NCBI GenBank assembly: GCA_020832545.1
Contig: JAFIEK010000008.1
Coordinates: forward strand, 1 to 64,000
DNA from: Pararhodobacter sp.
GTDB taxonomy: Bacteria; Pseudomonadota; Alphaproteobacteria; Rhodobacterales; Rhodobacteraceae
Reading direction: 5' to 3'
DNA length: 64,000 nt
Part shown: in pieces, positions 62,654 to 64,000 of the stretch
How the letters are laid out: each line of letters starts with the position of its first letter
How positions within the stretch are numbered: the first letter of the stretch is position 1
The notes under the pieces: generated by a model
What the model saw: the letters and a program-made list of their open reading frames with translations, nothing else
The model's database searches: none
Told to the model about the DNA's origin: nothing
Position numbers and translations under genes: made by a program

Positions 62654-64000
62654 ATGGACCTGATCGACGACAACGAGCCGGGCACAAACGCCCATGATTT
62701 CACCGTGTCCGAAATTTCAGGGGCGGTGAAACGGGTGATTGAGGGTGAATTTGGCCGCGTTCGCGTGCGTGGCGAGGTGGGGCGCGTGGTGGTGGCGCGC
62801 ACCGGGCACATGTATTTCGACCTCAAGGATGACCGCGCGGTGATCGCGGCAATCAGCTGGAAAGGGCAGGTCGCGCGCATGACCGTGCGGCCCGAAGAGG
62901 GGATGGAGGTCATCGCCACCGGGCGCCTGACCACCTTCGCACCGCAGTCGAAATACCAGTTGCAGGTCGAAAACGTCGAACCGGCGGGCGCGGGCGCGCT
63001 GATGGCGATGCTGGAGGCGCGTAAGGCAAAGCTTGCCGCCGAGGGGCTGTTCGATACGGCGCGCAAACGGCCCATTCCGTATCTTCCGCAGGTCGTCGGG
63101 GTCATCACCTCACCCACCGGCGCAGTAATCCGCGACATCCTGCACCGGCTGGCCGACCGCTTCCCGCGCCGGGTGATCGTCTGGCCGGTGGCAGTGCAGG
63201 GGGAGCGTTGCCCTGCCGATGTGGTGCGCGCCATCGAAGGGTTCAATGCATTGGTGCCCGGTGGGCCTGTACCCCGGCCTGATGTGCTGATCGTGGCGCG
63301 TGGCGGCGGCTCGATCGAGGATCTGTGGGGGTTCAACGACGAAGCGGTGGTGCGGGCAGCGGCGGCCAGTGATATCCCGCTGATTTCGGCAGTCGGACAT
63401 GAAACCGATACCACGCTGATCGATTTCGCATCAGATCTACGCGCCCCCACCCCCACGGCAGCCGCCGAACTGGCGGTGCCGGTGCGCGCCGACCTTCTGG
63501 CGCAAGTGGCCAATCTGGGCGCACGACTGGAGCGCGCGGGCAAGGGCGCGGTGCAGACGCGCGGCCAGCGGCTGCGCGACCTGGGCCGCGCCCTGCCCCG
63601 GCTGGAAGCGCTGCTTTCCGGCCCTGCACAGCGCTTTGATCTGGTCGCCGGGCGCTTTGCAGGATCTCTGCGCGCGCTGGCTGACCGCAAGCGGCTGGCG
63701 CTGGGGCAGGCATCGGCGGGGCTGCGGCCCGGCACGCTGACCAGCCGCGCCACCAGCCGATCCGAATCACTTGATCGCCTCGGCACCCGGCTGGCCCCGG
63801 CGCTGCAACGCGGGATTGACCGGCGTGGCGAAAGGCTGGCCGGGCTGCGGCTGAACCGTGCCCGGCTTCTGACCGATATCGCCCGCGCGCGGCCCGGGCT
63901 GACCACCCTGAACGCCCGCATCAGCGCTGCCGCCCATGCGCAACTGCAACGCACTCGCGACAAGCTTGGTGCGCTGGATCGCATGCACCAGTCGCTGGGA
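62654..64000 (+). CDS. xseA: Exodeoxyribonuclease VII large subunit (5' part, runs off the window)
   Basis: At least 449 codons; the 3' end is beyond the window. The OB fold comes first (FTVSEISGAVKRVIEGEFGRVRVRGEV), then GHMYFDLKDDRAVIAAISWKG, the catalytic domain VVGVITSPTGAVIRDILHRL, RGGGSIEDLWGFNDEAVVRA and SAVGHETDTTLIDFASDLRAPTPTAAAE. The start giving MDLIDDNEPG has AGAGGG upstream. It degrades single-stranded DNA with XseB. Pairing of purD and xseA as divergent neighbours is common in Rhodobacteraceae. Confidence 0.97.
   Translation, partial: MDLIDDNEPGTNAHDFTVSEISGAVKRVIEGEFGRVRVRGEVGRVVVARTGHMYFDLKDDRAVIAAISWKGQVARMTVRPEEGMEVIATGRLTTFAPQSKYQLQVENVEPAGAGALMAMLEARKAKLAAEGLFDTARKRPIPYLPQVVGVITSPTGAVIRDILHRLADRFPRRVIVWPVAVQGERCPADVVRAIEGFNALVPGGPVPRPDVLIVARGGGSIEDLWGFNDEAVVRAAAASDIPLISAVGHETDTTLIDFASDLRAPTPTAAAELAVPVRADLLAQVANLGARLERAGKGAVQTRGQRLRDLGRALPRLEALLSGPAQRFDLVAGRFAGSLRALADRKRLALGQASAGLRPGTLTSRATSRSESLDRLGTRLAPALQRGIDRRGERLAGLRLNRARLLTDIARARPGLTTLNARISAAAHAQLQRTRDKLGALDRMHQSLG

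Noticed and set aside
62587-63984. 465-codon antisense frame over xseA
   Set aside because: Ser/Arg-rich shadow; the plus strand carries unmistakable XseA motifs.

Overview
The window looks like chromosomal DNA of a high-G+C alphaproteobacterium of the Rhodobacteraceae/Roseobacteraceae type. Reasons: two complete TRAP transporters, an ArsJ arsenate-efflux locus, a SelD with a fused flavoprotein domain, HspQ, MnmH, a HemP-type haemin uptake peptide, and dense operons joined by ATGA/GTGA overlaps. This is inferred from gene content; no 16S rRNA gene is present.

Layout. 0-4.8 kb: an N-formylglutamate amidohydrolase/TRAP operon (minus strand) divergent from a MurR/RpiR regulator, with a palindrome between them. 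4.9-6.6 kb: a Na/Pi cotransporter. 6.6-12.8 kb: type II secretion genes, with prepilin peptidase (minus) divergent from gspGHIJKLMN (plus); gspC, D, E and F are absent. 12.8-16.9 kb: a metallo-beta-lactamase-fold hydrolase divergent from an arsenic operon (ArsR fused to an arsenate-reductase-like phosphatase, an ArsJ-partner GAPDH, ArsJ). 16.9-17.7 kb: a TspO-like membrane protein. 17.8-26.6 kb: a MarR regulator divergent from an aromatic-acid type cluster (reductase, Rieske oxygenase alpha and beta, acyl-CoA ligase, SDR) followed by a TRAP transporter. 26.7-27.8 kb: an M19 dipeptidase.

28.3-36.3 kb is a decayed accessory region. It holds two tyrosine-recombinase remnants, a Fic C-terminal remnant, a ParB-like fragment, a broken IS3-type orfA that cuts off a rhodanese gene, chromate transporter and peroxiredoxin cargo, a lytic transglycosylase and orphan genes. 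It ends on the right at the 3' end of tRNA-Met(CAT). A perfect 12-bp direct copy of that tRNA end lies at 28275-28286, which suggests the two attachment ends of an old integrative element.

36.5-64 kb is mostly conserved chromosome: SelD fusion, HIT protein, arylesterase divergent from a LolD/FtsX-like ABC exporter, MnmH, HemC, a SPOR-tailed D,D-carboxypeptidase, HAD hydrolase, ClpS, RsmC-like methyltransferase, an SDR lacking the catalytic lysine, LeuB with a clear terminator, thiolase, a STAS/HATPase partner-switch pair, HspQ, a lytic transglycosylase lipoprotein, LolA, a secreted beta-rich orphan, aldehyde dehydrogenase, HIT protein, a divergent GAPDH, HemP, RecO, PurD, and the 5' part of xseA running off the end.

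Small G-rich hairpins (GGGGGC, 4-5 nt loop, GCCCCC) recur at four gene borders. I found no CRISPR array, rRNA operon or convincing new defence system. The most unusual features are the tRNA-bounded island relic, the T2SS block without its core genes, the ArsR-phosphatase fusion and the SDR without its lysine.
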